From Solea solea (taxonomy: Eukaryota > Chordata > Actinopteri > Pleuronectiformes > Soleidae), in the NCBI RefSeq assembly GCF_958295425.1, contig NC_081139.1, positions 23,232,888 to 23,296,887 of the forward strand: 64,000 nt of DNA. The letters run 5' to 3'. Of the stretch, positions 1 through 36,600 are shown in pieces. Numbering within the stretch: the first letter of the stretch is position 1; each line of letters begins with the position of its first letter. A model generated the notes under the pieces. The model was not told the DNA's origin. It made no database searches and saw only the letters and a list, made by a program, of their open reading frames with translations. The position numbers and the translations under genes were made by a program.

Positions 1-103
1 GCAGAGAGAAGCCTGTGGGTGGACTAAAGCCAAACTCACTGGAAACGCTAGCAATGTTCATATGATATGCGCACGCAGTTGCACACGCACACGCACACAC
101 ATT

Positions 104-134
<31 letters not shown>

Positions 135-3100
135 CATGCACTCCCACAAATGCACACAGTTCAGTAAACAAACAGCCTATATCTGCTAGAGAAGCTCAGG
201 GAACTTGCAGCAGGAGCTGTGACAGTCACTGTACCTGCAGCACGACTGGCTTCACGTCTTGTGTGTGTGTCATTGGTGGCAAACAGATAATAACAGAGTA
301 ACAGAAAAATATGAGCAAGGGGATTAATGTTAATGCTCACTGACAACATAATTCACTGTCTGTAGAGCAGCTGGGAAGTTTCTGGAATATTTCTTGTACA
401 AGAAGTACAAAAATAAGGACTACATTTTTTTATTTTTGTATTGCTGATCTGAAGAGACTAGTGTGAGGACCCCCCCCCCCCCCCGTTAGATATCCTTCCA
501 CGTCTGAGAGAGACGCACTGGGCTTTCAGTTGACTCCAATGAAAACTCACTGGTGGTGCATTTATTTTTGATGCTCACTGCAGAGCAGCAGTAAAATAGA
601 AGGATATGAAGTTAGGGTTAGGATTCATATCCAGGTTAGGCTTCGTGGATATTCACTGTTGGTTCACAATCAAACAGACTTTTATTTTACTAATATCAAG
701 GGATTTTCTATGAGGGCAATACTCACGGCTAAGGGAAGGACCCTCCTTTCCGTGGCGTCGAACTTTTAAAAAAAATTGGTGAAAAGGGGGTATTCATAGT
801 TTCTTCTTGATTATGGATTTTGTGTATGAAGGCAGAATTTACGTGAATTCAAAGCTGTCTATTCACCACGATTTGGGCCATCAATTTGATATTTTTACAG
901 ACTTATTATATTATTAGTGTACAGTAGGGAAATGAATAGCATCCAACGCTAAATGTGCATTTTAGTAAAAACCCTGAAATCACAAATTATAAATCCTTGT
1001 CAGTGACTGCTTAGTACCAGCATGATGCTCACAGTGATGTTAAAATGTGGATGGACACTCCGGGCAGCTGCTCTGACACGGAAGGTTAATCTGTGCGTCT
1101 GGAAGGCCAAGCCGAGGGATGCTCTCAGAGTGAGAACGGGCTGGTGAGGATCACTTCGAACTGATTTGACTTCTTTAACTCGAGCACTTGCCTTTGCCGG
1201 CATCAGACTCCACAAATCCAGCCAGGCCCATTTTCAGTGCAAAGAACAGAGATCTGTGACAGCCAGATGACAAATCTAGCTATAGTTAGAATTCTTTCTA
1301 TTTTCCTGCCCAGTCTAACATCTCCCACCACGTGCTCCTGGACGTTGACCAATCTGATCATAAAGAAATAAACATGGCAAAGAGGAATTACCGCAAGTTC
1401 TCTCTGAAGGACAGATCGTCAATACTGCCCTCTGTGTCTGAGCACAAGACCATGAGCATCACCCGCAACGAGTGCTGTCAAACGACTAACATTTTTCTAA
1501 CGTATCTAGTTGTAAACTACAAAGTTTGCTAGGCCAAAAAGAACGTTAATCTTGAAATGGGTTTGTGTTAATGCCGTTAATAACACTTCTATTGACAACT
1601 CTTTGCCCCGCCTTCCCGATGACCTATGAACTCACGCAGTGTCGTGAAGGATGATTGGTCGGAGGCATACGAACAAGATACGGCAAGAATCTGGCCACTG
1701 GTGACATGGTCACCGCTCATGAGGAGAAACATATTGTGTAATCTGATCCCGGCATAAGTGTTGTCTTGCTGTGATAGATTGACGGATTATCATCATTTGG
1801 ACCACCACCTTTAGATCTCTTGATTATCGCAGGCTTTAATCTCCTCATGCCTTTGACCACTGTGATTTTAAAGGACTTGTCCGCCACATCATGAAAAATT
1901 GCAGGGTGACATGCCATTAAGGTTTATACGCTGTAAAAAGCAGACACACAGCAGAATACTGCTGCAGTTCCAGCACAGTGCCCTCCCCAACTATTAAAGG
2001 TAATGGAGCCATCTCTTTACAGCCCAAAAAGCACATAAAATACCCATCAAATGTGCAATATGTGGTTGTTTGTAGAGCTGTGAAAAAGGTGTTAGCTTGA
2101 ATATTGTGGGAGACGCAGTGAAACTACATGAATCAATCTACTGCACACTCAACCAACTGAGGCACTGAACAGGAGATGTATATATCTTGTAATTTTTTTC
2201 ACTTACTGTATAATATTAAAGGGCATAGTGATGTTAGGGACAGGAAGAAACAGCCACTCTGGTTCTGTCCAAAAATGTCATCAACAACTATTAAATAAAA
2301 TGCATATAATGTTGTCATAATTAAGCGATAAGCAGGTAAACAGCTGTTCATAGCATTTACGCTGAGTTAAAGGCAGACATGGGGCTTTTACTGTAGATGA
2401 TGACTGAATTATCACGTTGGAATAAAGCCGCGCGATTCAATTACAAACTCAGTTGGGCCTCATGAGCTAGGCCAGACATTTTCCACAGCCTGTAAGCAGC
2501 AGGCGATGACACATTTCAAACCAGCGCAAATGTACGTAAGGTGCATGCAAAAGAACTGTCCCTGAACAGAGTCTGAGGTATTAGCAATTTTTGGTCATAC
2601 CTGTCCTTCGCACACCTCAAAGTGCATAAAAAAGTGCAAAGTATTAACTGTAACTGTTTTAAATTTAAAATAAATGTGTTTGTCATATTTGAGTCAAGTG
2701 CAACTCAAAGTGCATACAATCCAACAGGCTCACAATATTAGCCACAGCATTTGTTTCTCTTATAAATATAACATAATGTCATGACCCACGAATCTCTCAA
2801 ATCTCAAAGTTCCTTTAACCGAGTGCTGCATTCATGGTCATTGCTACTGTGGGAATTTATGTAAGAATCTTTGAGAGACAGAGTTTCTGGTGGGACCACA
2901 TGTGGCCCACAGGCATCCATTTGAATACTTAAACCGCTCCTGTGTCAACATCTACGCTCGAACATCTACACTCACCAGTTTTAGCATGAAGGAGCATCAA
3001 TTAATCTTACTGTTTTTAAGTTAAGGACATGTTTACCACACTATTAGGAGTTCATTTTCGGTAACCTGCGTAATAAAATCTAAGTATGACTGGGAGTTGA

Positions 3101-4183
3101 ATTTGCTCCTGTGTTCCATCACTGCTCTCAGGTCCCTCAGCTGTGTTTGTATTGACTTTTTGGACACTATAATGAAGGCCTAGTGTAAGACTCTCCTGCT
3201 TTGCTTGCTCCTGTTGCGGTATTTATATTTATCCTGTCTTTATCCTCTCTCACGCGTTTTTTGCTGTCATTTATTGATTTATTAATTGAGTGATCAGGTG
3301 TTTGTCATCTGCCCCGCCGCGCAGCGACTCATCTGAGTCTTCTTGCTTTATTACCTTCACGCTGCTGCATGCATGTCCTCCGCATCCCTGTCACCGCGGC
3401 AGCATCAGATCCATCATTTTTTATCTTTTATGTCATCAACCACCATCACCCTCTCTAGTGTTTGGAGTCTAAGGGATGATGACATGCCTTCAATGTCATT
3501 ATCTCCCCCCTGAGTCCAAGCTACAAAGAGTCTATAAGGACTTCCGTCCATTGTCTGACACTCTATCCTCCACATGAGGGTCGTACCAATCCCAGCTGAC
3601 ATAGGGTGAAAGGCGAAAGGCGGGGGACACCCTGAACAGGGCCAACATAAAGAGACAGACACCCACTCACCCACTCACTCACTCACTCACATCTGTAGTT
3701 CATTATAAGTGCTGCAGGTATGAAAAAGGAAAAGGAAAACCTATGTCAAGCATTTAAACAAAAAAAGTCCGTGTTTTTGTGCTTGCTTTAGTTAATTTAT
3801 GGCTCCCAAATCCCAGAGGTGGTCAGAGTGGCACAGCTGAGCTGAGCTTGTATTTATGCAGATCAGATAATAACACAGTGTCCCACCTGTGCAGACCACG
3901 GAAACCACTTACAATTCAGCCTCTCTGTGGAGAAACCAAGCTCAACTTTCCATTACTTAAGTCTGGCTGATAAAGTATTCCTCTCATATAAGGTAACAGT
4001 GTCCTGTGCAGTGTTTCGTGCCTGTGCCTGTGCCCAACAACAGAAAGAATTGGTCAAGCAGGGCGCCTCATGTATGCACATAACTTTACAGCCGCTCAGT
4101 TTCACAAAAAAAAGCAGATGTCGATCACTGATACAGTATTACATTAACCTCTGTATATGTGTGTGTGTGTGTGTGCTGTGTAG
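1..4183 (+). other. Upstream intron of ppfia4; no exon recognised
   Basis: Both strands were read for the conserved liprin first exon (an LMVTMLEERDRL-type segment) and nothing matched, so it lies left of the window. Contents: a CA/TA microsatellite near 82-134, 15 cytosines at 470-484, short TTAGGG-like degenerate repeats near 614-640, and a dispersed fish-repeat fragment at about 3480-3700. The small ORFs here have no recognisable similarity. Confidence 0.6.
3480..3700. repeat. Dispersed fish repeat fragment
   Basis: GGGTGAAAGGCGAAAGGCGG, ACACCCTGAACAGGGCCAAC and ATAAAGAGACAGACACCCAC form the well-known tail of a fish interspersed element. What looks like the next part of the same consensus (CAATTTAGAGTGTCCAATTA ... 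GAACTGGGATCTAAGCTGCT) occurs separately at 36930-37155. Confidence 0.5.
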
Positions 4184-27525
<23,342 letters not shown>

Positions 27526-27911
27526 CTACTCTCTGCTTACTAACAGGAGCGCTAATGTTAACAGGTAAGCTGACAAAACAGTATGTAAAACTGCTAAACT
27601 TGTCCTGGTTAGTGTGTGTTTCTAACCAGTATTGCCCTGATGTATGGCATGAGGGCAGGAATGAAGCACTACTATTTGAGTACCACGATAAAGCAGAACT
27701 ATAAGTTAACAGCTTCAGAGTCATAGTGATGGTTAAATGGCTTGTGTGTAGGGAGAGTGGGGGCTCCCCGCGCTCCATTTGTTCATGGCAAACCAGCCTT
27801 GCAAGAAAGAGAGTCTTTAAATCAGGAGGTCTTGCAAAGTCTTGGGTCTTGTGAGAAACACAAATTGCTTCACTGCACTAACAATTGCCCACCCCTAACG
27901 CAATTTAAGAG

Positions 27912-28665
27912 CAGGGGTGGGCAATTATTTTCCACAAGGGGCCACATGAGAAACAAAAAATAGCGTTGAGGGCCAGGCCAAATTTTAATTAATTTTTATT
28001 TAATTTTATCACTTTTATCAAAAAAAAAAAAAAAAAAAAGCAGTAAATTGTATTGTTTTGGTGTAAATTGGGCAGCATACAAACACACAATTACAAACCA
28101 ACGCTATTGAAAATATCAAATTACTACACTATAAAATGAATACAATATAATGAATGAATACTATAATAGTACTATACTACTGTGGTGTAGTGCAGCGAAT
28201 ATATTGTCTCACACAACCCCCCCACACAGAACGCACCTGCACGCTTACACACACACACACACACACACTAATGCTGCAATCACACCGGATAAGTTTACAT
28301 ACGAGTGACAGTGCTTCGCTGGTCAGATAACAAGATAATAAACATGGAGGGAGATAATGATAACTCCTGAACTTAAACCGAGACACTTGTAGAAGAAAAG
28401 TACCACGGACCTCGTTGTTAACGTTGTCTTCGACATAGTCTTCCTCTGACTCGTTTGCGCGCTCTTCATCAGATGTGTTTGGTCACGTAGTAGCGATTCA
28501 TATTGTAATCCTTAAACACAGCGACTTGTGTACCACAAACTAAGCACACGGCTTTACCTTTGACGTCTGTAAAGAAATATTTAACAGTCCATGTCTTGTT
28601 GAAAATTAACTTTTCTTTTTTTAACGTGAGCCGACATCTTTAGGGGTGCAGGGGTACCTGGCTAG
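27912..28665 (-). pseudogene. Decayed hAT-type transposon with BED-like zinc-finger fragment
   Basis: Read on the minus strand, 28640-28480 gives MSAHVKKRKVNFQQDM and, after a frameshift, WTVKYFFTDVKGKAVCLVCG followed by VAVFKDYNMNRYYVT. This is the N-terminal zinc finger of a hAT/Charlie-like transposase. The far end, near 27912, has GGGGTGGGCAATTATTTTCC and GGGGCCACATGAG, typical of the 3' end of such elements. Most of the transposase is deleted. It lies in the ppfia4 intron 27565-29533. Confidence 0.65.
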
Positions 28666-29533
28666 CGTCACCTGTCGCAGCTGTGCAGACAGACGCAGAT
28701 ATCATACGTGCGTCCATACGTCAGGCGTTTCAAAATAAAAGCAGCACAGTTGTATTGCAGCATAAATACTTAACAGAGGACAACAGGTATAGGCTATGAG
28801 TCCAAAAACACGTTCGAATGTGGCTGAGTATTGAAGGAGGAACTGTGTATGTGTAAGCAGAGCTTGGTGAAGAGAGGATGTACGGCAGCTGGTGACCTGG
28901 CTCCTGCACACCTGATGCCACGCCTGCAATCCCACACAGAGGGAGGGCGGAGCAAGAGCGAGTGCATGCAGGCGCAGAGGCCCTGACACAAATATTGCAA
29001 AACAACAACGATGATATACTGAATTATTCCTCAGCCATGAACTGATGTGTCTTCCCAGGGGCGGCCCAAGCCTTTATGGGGCGACCCTAAATGTCTTTAA
29101 ATACACATCAACGTGAGTCCATATTGTAGCGAATAAATGGAGGCAGAAGACGTTATCTTTCATCCACAGAGGATTCACTGTGCCCACATGTCATTTATCT
29201 TAACAGCTCAGTGTTGTATGCAAGATAACACGTATGTGTCACTAATAGGCCACATTTATTAAAAGAAATAAAAACAGCAATTTCTCTCGATCAGTTTGGG
29301 GGGTTTTCGCCTGAAAAACACTGAAGATTTCAAATGTTTACTTTTATATTCAAAGTGAAGCACAAAGTGTGGTGACACTGAACGTAAATTGAAAAGTTAT
29401 GAAATCATACAGTAGACGTTGCATTGGCTGCAAAGTAGTAACTCTAAAACTGTCTGATTGTTTCATGTCAGACTGATGTCAGACTCTTCCTGTCTCACAT
29501 TTCCTGTCTCCGTCTCACTCTGTCTCCTCCTAG

Positions 29534-29577
29534 TGCATTCTCATTACCTATATGGACACATGCTTGCGGCCTTTTGA
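29534..29577 (+). CDS. ppfia4: Alternative last coding exon of ppfia4 (non-PDZ C-terminus)
   Basis: A long pyrimidine tract and CTCCTAG acceptor precede a phase-1 reading that joins the exon ending at 27325. It adds VHSHYLYGHMLAAF and ends at TGA (29575-29577). The phase match, the strong acceptor and a His/Tyr-rich tail resembling an alternative liprin-alpha C-terminus I partly recall support a real exon. Skipping 27467-27564 would give this isoform, which lacks the TYSC ligand for GRIP. Confidence 0.72.
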
Positions 29578-30760
29578 GAGTGATATGCCAAATTGTGGAG
29601 AGGACGACCTGGGTGCCACTCTGGGGCGGGGAGGGAGCCATCGCCCAGCCTCACCTCCAAACTTTCACCTCTCCTTCGGACACGTGCAATACAGAGGCCA
29701 ACTCTGACCTTTGAACTCCTGAGAGTGCTCATCGGCTGCACTCGCTGCTGTAAACGAGACTCAGTCCGGTCTCTCCCGGTTTACCCCAGTGCTCCCAGTA
29801 GCCTTGTTGTTGTGGTGTTGTGCTCCTGCTCCCCTGGTCTCAGCTGTGGGTTCTCGTGCTGGTTCTGTTAGTCTCAGCATGGCCAAGTCCACACCAAATA
29901 TTGCTGCGTCATCGCCAGAGAAAGATTTAAAGCGACAGTGAGCGGCTCTTGATTTGGACTTGGGAATGATGAATACTTGTGTATAAATGGCAGATCCCAC
30001 TGCACATTGCCCCTCTACCGGTTATGCAAGGTATTACTCATTTATCGCATCTGTACATAAAATGGATGAATTATGTTTTTTATAGAAATATTATATATAT
30101 ATATAAATATATATTGGAAATATATATGGAAAATGATATAATACCATTGCTGTATGAAACCCAATGCCCTGTATTCAATAGTGACTGTTCTCTCTCTCTC
30201 TCACTCTCTCTCTCTCTCGCTCTCTCTTTCTCTTTCTTTCTCTTTCTTTCTCTTCCTGTGTCAGACCTTTGTGTGTCTTTTGCTGTATGCTGTAAGTGTG
30301 TGAATCATTAGTGGGAGGGGGTGCGTTTCTACAAGGACTCCTCACAGGTTCATGGGTCCAATTTCAGACTTCTCTCTTTGCCTCGACTTCTTTCCTTTCC
30401 CTCCTCCTCCTCCGCCTTCTTCTTCTTCTTCTTCTTCTTCTTCTTCTTCTTCTTCTTCTCCTTCTCCTTCTTTTGACACCATGTAGCTGTTGGCTCTCCT
30501 CTTCTTTCGCCTTCTGTATGACACTATGTAGCCTAGATTAGAGAGAATCCTTTAATATGAATGGGTGCGTGCGTGCGTGCGTTACGGACAAATGAGTCCC
30601 TCTGCTCCAGACTGGTAGAACGGTTGTGTGTGAAAAGGCCGACCCCAGCCATGTGACCATGACTCTTTTCTGTGAATGAGTATAAGTGTGAACACCGTAG
30701 CTCCCCCTCCGTTTACCCCTTACTTTTCTCTCAAATAAAACTGTAAACTGCTGCTCAACA
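29578..30760 (+). other. ppfia4: ppfia4 3' untranslated region
   Basis: Downstream of the alternative stop there is no further coding signal. The stretch carries a (TC)n tract near 30189-30255 and a (TTC)n tract near 30417-30470. An AATAAA at 30734-30739 is the only canonical poly(A) signal on this strand before the convergent myog 3' end, so the message probably ends near 30755. Confidence 0.5.
30180..30475. repeat. Polypyrimidine tracts: (TC)n and (TTC)n
   Basis: CT dinucleotides at about 30189-30255 and TTC/TCC trinucleotides at about 30408-30472 inside the ppfia4 3' UTR. The long ORFs in both directions here, such as poly-Leu or poly-Glu, are products of these repeats. Confidence 0.85.
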
Positions 30761-31194
30761 TCAGCCAACGATATCCACATAATACTGCTCAACGTGGCGG
30801 ACTCGTCTCATCCTGTCCCGTCGCCTCCCTTTTAGTTGCCATAGAGACGTGACCGTGAGCAGTTTTTGGCTGACCAACTCCTCATCCAATGAGAACACAG
30901 CATATGAACCAGTGAAGTGCTGGATGGTTGTACAATCTTTTTTTTAAAGAGTTTTTCCAAGGTGTCTAAAAGGTGTAATGTGCTATGTGGCAGCTATGAG
31001 TACTGTGTCTTTATTCCAGGTGTGAAACAATGCTGACAAATCAAGATTTTATTATTTGGCTATTTAAAAAAAAAGTGTACTGTATTTATGACACTATATA
31101 GACATAAGTAAAGCTGTTTTTTTTTGTTTTTTTTTTAATTCTGGATCGTGTGGTCTCTTTATTTATTAATAATTTATCAGCACAGCAATTAGGC

Positions 31195-31942
31195 AATGTA
31201 TTGAAAATGGTCTTTATTGCAATAATTGGACGGAAAATATCACGTTTTTGGAACATCTACAAATACACAACAATCTTAGTTATAAAAGTCAAAAATAAAT
31301 TAGCAAAAAAATAGAAAATAAAATGGCAAAACCACTCTGTAGAAAAAGGGAACGTATTTACATCACTAGCATTCATAACCAGTTTAAATTAAGCAGATCT
31401 TGGTCAAAACTGCCATGGTACATATTGGCCCCAAAATAAACTCATGTTTGTTTAAGCATTAAAAACACACACGAAAAACAATGAAAGATCAGGGAAAGGT
31501 TTCGAAAAGAGGAAAAGTTAAATTAAGTAAGGACAAAAAAACACAGGTTTTTCTTTCCTTTTGTAGCTCTGTCAGACTGGAGACTTTTTAGAGATCCACA
31601 CTAGTCATTAAAGGTGTTCATGCAGCAAAGTCGTCAAATCTCTCTATTGACTAAAAACTCCTGGTCTGACAGGCAGGAGTGGACCACAGGATAAGGCAGG
31701 GAATCAAGGGAATAAGGCCTCATTGTGAACAGGATTCAGTTTGACGAGCACACCCACAGATCAGCAGAGTAACAGTCCTAATAAATCACAGATTTGATCA
31801 TTTAGCAGACGCACAACAATAGTAGAAAACTTGGAAAATAAATTAAATTGGTTGTCAGTGTCTTATCCTATTGTGAATTTTGCTATTTTTCCTTATTTAT
31901 TTGTTGATCTCTGTACATCTATGAGTCGCACGTGTCGAGGGT
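31195..31942 (-). other. myog: myog 3' untranslated region
   Basis: About 750 nt from the TAG stop to a minus-strand AATAAA at 31218-31213. AT-rich with no ORF of note. The ppfia4 poly(A) signal on the opposite strand is only about 475 bp away. Confidence 0.6.
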
Positions 31943-33415
31943 CTATTTGGGAATGTCCACAGGAAAGGCCAAGGGTCCGTCCCCCGCTGTGATGCCATCC
32001 ACGAGGGAGGTCAGCACACGCATGCTCCCCTGCTCTGGAGAGTCGGCAGCACTCAGGAGATCTGCTCAGAGACACGGTTCACACATTAAGTATCTCACAC
32101 TAATCTGACTACAACATCTCATGAGGCTTTGTGTGTGTGAAGTGTGTGTGTGTACACTCACCCTCGCTGCTGTAGCTCTGCGTGCACTGCTCTGGAGTGC
32201 TGCTCCACTCCGGGCTACTGCAGCAGGTGCTGCCTGTACTGGGCTCGCTTGACGACGACACCTGTTGTCATGGAAATGCAGAACAGAAGTTGCTGTCAGT
32301 CACTCAGTGTTATGACGCGGCACACCCTGCCCCACATAGACCTAGAACACACACTACAGTGCAGTGTGACACCACACACACAAACACAAACACAAACACA
32401 CACTACGACCATAAGCAGGCTGTGACCACTCACAACAGCAAGAGAAATAATTATGTCCAATCAGAAAATATAGAAGAACAAGATTAAAGAGATTATTTAA
32501 CGTCAAGAACAAGCTTATGTTTGAAGTCTCACTGAATCATACGCCTGGAAATTTTGATTGATGTAAAAAAAAAAATATTTAAACACAGATTTTAATTTTC
32601 CTAATCCACTCTTTCAGTTTAAATGTCTAAACTTATCCCAAATTATTAGTTCCAAAGCAGGCTTTAGAGATCAATAGATCAGTTGATCAGTTTTACTTTT
32701 ACTATTTTTTTCCAATCTTTGCTTATCCTGTGTTTTTCTTTCTCTATTTAAATAAAAAATGATTCCCTCAGCATCTCCTGTCAGTTTCCATCGTGTACAC
32801 CTGGTCTCTGACCTGCCCGTCTTCCCCTTGCCCTCAGTCTTAAACACTGTATGTGACCTTGTCCTCCTCTGTCCTACTCACTCTGGGCTGGGTGGTGTTG
32901 GGTCGGTAGTGAAGTCCCTGCTGTCCCGTCTCGCTGTCCTGCTGGTTGAGGGAAGACACCAGGGCCTGGAGCCTCTCGATGTACTGGATGGCACTCCGCA
33001 AGATCTCCACTTTGGGCAGCCTCTGGTTGGGGTTCATCAGGGTGCTCCTCTTCAGAGCATCAAAGGCTTCGTTCACCTTCTTCAGGCGGCGCTTCTCCCT
33101 CATCGTGGCAGCTCTCCGACGGTCCATGGTCACTGTCTTCCTTTTGCAGAGTTTACAGGCCCAGGGCAGGCACTGGCCTGGGCAGTGGGGCTCAGAGTGA
33201 GGTGACATGCTGGACGGAGAGACTTTGTCCTCTGTTCCTGTGACCCCAACTCCAGCGCCTCCAGACAGACTCGCACACAAGCCCATCATGGAGTTCCTGT
33301 CCTGGTAGCCAGTTTGGTCGTACCCGCCAGGCAGGCGAGAGGGGAAATAACTGTCCCCTCCTTCATAGAAGCGCTGGTCAGGGAAGAAATAGGGGTTGGT
33401 CTCGAAAAGCTCCAT
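31943..33415 (-). CDS. myog: Myogenin, myogenic bHLH transcription factor
   Basis: Master regulator of terminal skeletal muscle differentiation; binds E-boxes as a heterodimer with E-proteins. Three exons on the minus strand: 33415-32882, 32261-32162 and 32061-31943, total 753 nt, 250 residues, close to other fish myogenins. The start [11 protein letters not shown] is the canonical N-terminus; upstream in-frame sequence is not conserved and was excluded. A Cys/His-rich segment ([12 protein letters not shown]) precedes the basic region ([20 protein letters not shown], about residues 99-118) and helix-loop-helix to about residue 154. Exon 2 gives [20 protein letters not shown], exon 3 the C-terminal [20 protein letters not shown] segment and the end PVDIPK. 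Introns begin GTGAGT. Transcription converges on ppfia4. Confidence 0.98.
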
Positions 33416-33599
33416 ACTGGACAACGCTGTGGTCTGGACTAAAGGGGACAAAGATCCTTGCTTCCCCTGGAGCTGCTCTACTGTATGTGATCTTCTGTCC
33501 TGGGAGCTGGAGCGTGTGTGTCGGAGTGTATGTGGGTGTGTGTGTGCGCCTGTCCTCGTCCCGTGCCTGAGTTTGTGATGAGTGGAAGACGTTTGGAGA

Positions 33600-33680
33600 A
33601 CAACTGGTGTGGAGCAACTGTAGGCTGGCATTTAAACCCCTCTGCCTGCTGCAGGATCATAGGGTTAAATTTAGCACGAG
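33600..33680 (-). promoter_or_regulatory. myog: Putative myog proximal promoter (MEF2 site, E-boxes, TATA-like)
   Basis: About 185-265 bp upstream of the ATG. The palindromic TTAAATTTAG at 33665-33674 fits the MEF2 consensus YTAWWWWTAR on both strands. Two CAACTG E-boxes occur at 33601-33606 and 33615-33620, and a TTTAAA at 33631-33636 could serve as a TATA element. A MEF2 site beside an E-box and a TATA box is the known architecture of vertebrate myogenin promoters. The transcription start itself is not visible. Confidence 0.6.
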
Positions 33681-36600
33681 CCCCCAGAAACCTGACCCGA
33701 CGTTTAGCTGTTGCTGCACATCTACACTTCACATCTCTGTTGGGCCCTGCTCTCTAGGGCTTTGAGACCCGTTTGTGTTTATGTGAGCGCGCGTGTGTGT
33801 GGGTCTGCGCCCTCGTGTCTTTCTTAAGAGGCCAGGATATGATCAAGTTCCCGTGGAAATGGGACGGATAATCTCGGATCAAATATGCCTAGTCTTAATG
33901 AGCTAATCCCAGACTCTTGTCTCCCTCCATGACACCATACATGTCCCCTGGCATTGATGGGTGGGTCGGGGGGTCTGGAGACAGCTGTCACTTCCACTAG
34001 GAGCCAATGACATGCAATGACAAGAACGTGTTTGATTCCTAGTTGTTGATGGGGGCGAAAACGAGGCCAGAGATGGTTGTTTACCTAAAATTAGGTCAGA
34101 GGGACATTTGTTGTCTGTTGTGACTGAAGATTCAGACGAAAGTAAGTTGATGTGAGACGTGTAAAAGCTCAGACAACACACGGTAACATCTCCCGCCATT
34201 GTTGGTGCCTCCTGGTTTAATGTAACCACATTCACGGGCGCATAGACTTTCCCTCTAAGATGATTCCTCTTCGCTGTACTCGACTCAGAATGAGACGGAG
34301 CTTAAACACCGACATGACATCGGCTTCCGTTTCTCTCAGGAATCAAGAGACAATAATGGGACGACCGCGTCGAGGCACGGCCCTTTGTTGCCCTGACCTC
34401 TCCCGGTCCGTCGTAGCATTAGCCTAGCCACCAGGTGTTAATCCTGCCAGGACATGTCTCACCTCATAGCTCACCGGATAAATCAGACTGGCTTCCGCGA
34501 GCGTGAGCGACCGGCCAAAACACACACACACTTCTGTCAGCGGAGAAGTGGCTACAGAATGACAGGCATAGTGTGAGATGTGTTACATCCCCATGTGTAT
34601 CCCGTATCACTGCCACAGGTTAATCACTGTCATACGCATACCTGCCAGCAAATGTTACCCTGTTCTGTGGCCACGCTGTAAAAATGCACCTGGGACTGTA
34701 TACTGCTGTGTATGGATGCATTTACTTTCTTCTGCAAATGCCAAAAACACTTTTTCCATCATAGCATTTAGCATCATCACAAGTTCATATGCTAAAGAAA
34801 AGAAAATGTGAATAAAAATTACATAAAATGTAAAAAAAATATTAGATTATATCTCTACTCTGGTGCATTAAAACAGTAAAAAAAAAAAAAAAGATTATTA
34901 GATGACTGAATGCACAACTTATTTCATTAAGACAGATTGTGAAGACAAAAGCAATTTTTTTTTAATCAAATAAAAAATTGTTTTTTGTTAATGCTACAGT
35001 TTATACCCACAATTTGAATTTTGCTCATAAGATTCACCGCAATCTTTGCTTTTGCTGAATATGAAACTAAAACAAAATTAATACAGCCAAAATGTATTTT
35101 CTATTTTTTTTTTTTATTAATTTTATTTGTATTTAACCATGAAGTCCCTTGAAATTGAAATGAGGAATACTTGTGTCATAAAACTACTCCAGCGCAGACA
35201 GGGTTAGTCATTAAATGTTGCTTTATTATCACTCATGCATGAAGAGAGGAACATATGTTCCTCAATTAAATTAAGTGCAAAATTCAAAATAAATGAAAGG
35301 TAATAACTGACTAAATACAGGAATAAACTAGTGATTTCAATACAAGATTCTTGTGCAGTATGGTTTGGGTGAAAATAATGTAACTCTAAAACAACTGTGC
35401 TGTCGAATGAAAATCAGCAAACACCCTGTAAAGACGAAGACAGGCTCACTCTTCTTCACCTTGTGATTAATCTGCTGAAGTGTCTTGTTGTCAGAACGCC
35501 ACCGAACATTTGCTGTAAAGTGTTTTCCGTGACAAATGGAACAACATTAATGGTTTTTAAGTGCGTTATTGGCTGCGTTGTGATGTGACACGTGTTGGCT
35601 CAGTAGAGTAGTTTACTGGCACATTTAACTGTCGTCAAATGTAATTAATTGCACTTGTGCATTTCCTGCTCACGCGCGTTTAAATATCTGCTGTGCCTCA
35701 CAGGAAGTTCACTCGTGTCTTAATGGATTTCTCTATTAGTGCTTTATTACAAGCAGGTGTCGGGAAGCAGGAACACATTTCTCACAAAAATGCTCAGACA
35801 AATTTACAGAATATTATCTCGGCATTTCCACTCACTTTAATTCTTTATTTACACTATTTATTGTTGTTATGTAAAGCTACAGTGGCCTAAAGTAGCCAAA
35901 ACTCAAAGCTCAAACTAAAGAAGTGAGCACAGAGTCAAAGCTGTAGGAACAGACTTCTCCTGCACACAGGTGTAGGTGATCAGCTGTTAATGAGCGGCCC
36001 CGCCCACAAGCACACAAGGAAGTCCTTGCACCAAGCGCTTAGGCCTCATTATGGCCACCAACAATGGTGATACATGTGAAAGTGGTATACTTTTAATAAA
36101 TGCATAAATATTCATTGTTATTAGTATTTTCATATTTTGTATAGTTGTATATATACATCATCTCCAACAACGTTGCTGCCAAATGATCTTGAAATTGTGT
36201 TCTGGGACACAGAAAAAGATTTATTTCAGGTTTTTATGTGTTTTCTCTGCCGATAATGTTCCAGTGAAATGCATTCTGGGATACAAAGCTTTCCCAAGTA
36301 CGCTTAAGTCCAGCTCGATGCATATTTGGTAAAACGGGAGAAGACTTGGACTATAGAGATCATTAATATTATCAACACCAATATTCATTTATGTTGACAT
36401 TCATTCCATAATGTAGCAGGTTTAATATGACCACAACATTCTGATATGCTTAATGTCGAGATCCATGGTTCTCAAACTGTGGTACGTGTAACATCAGTGG
36501 TACACAAGCAGAAATACTGTTCTCCTGTATATACCAGGGTATGTGATCGGAGTGGAGGTGTGGAATGTTAACCGGAGTGGGTATAAAATGAAAGAAATAA

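Noticed and set aside
30296..30541. Poly-Leu and poly-Glu ORFs
   Set aside because: Products of the (TTC)n simple repeat in the ppfia4 3' UTR.
32759..33205. 148-codon plus-strand ORF opposite myogenin exon 1
   Set aside because: Antisense shadow of the bHLH-coding sequence; no independent features.
33416..33631. N-terminal extension of the myogenin reading frame (72 extra codons)
   Set aside because: Myogenins start [11 protein letters not shown]; the extension is CA-repeat-derived (THTHPHT-type), contains promoter-like elements and has no homology.
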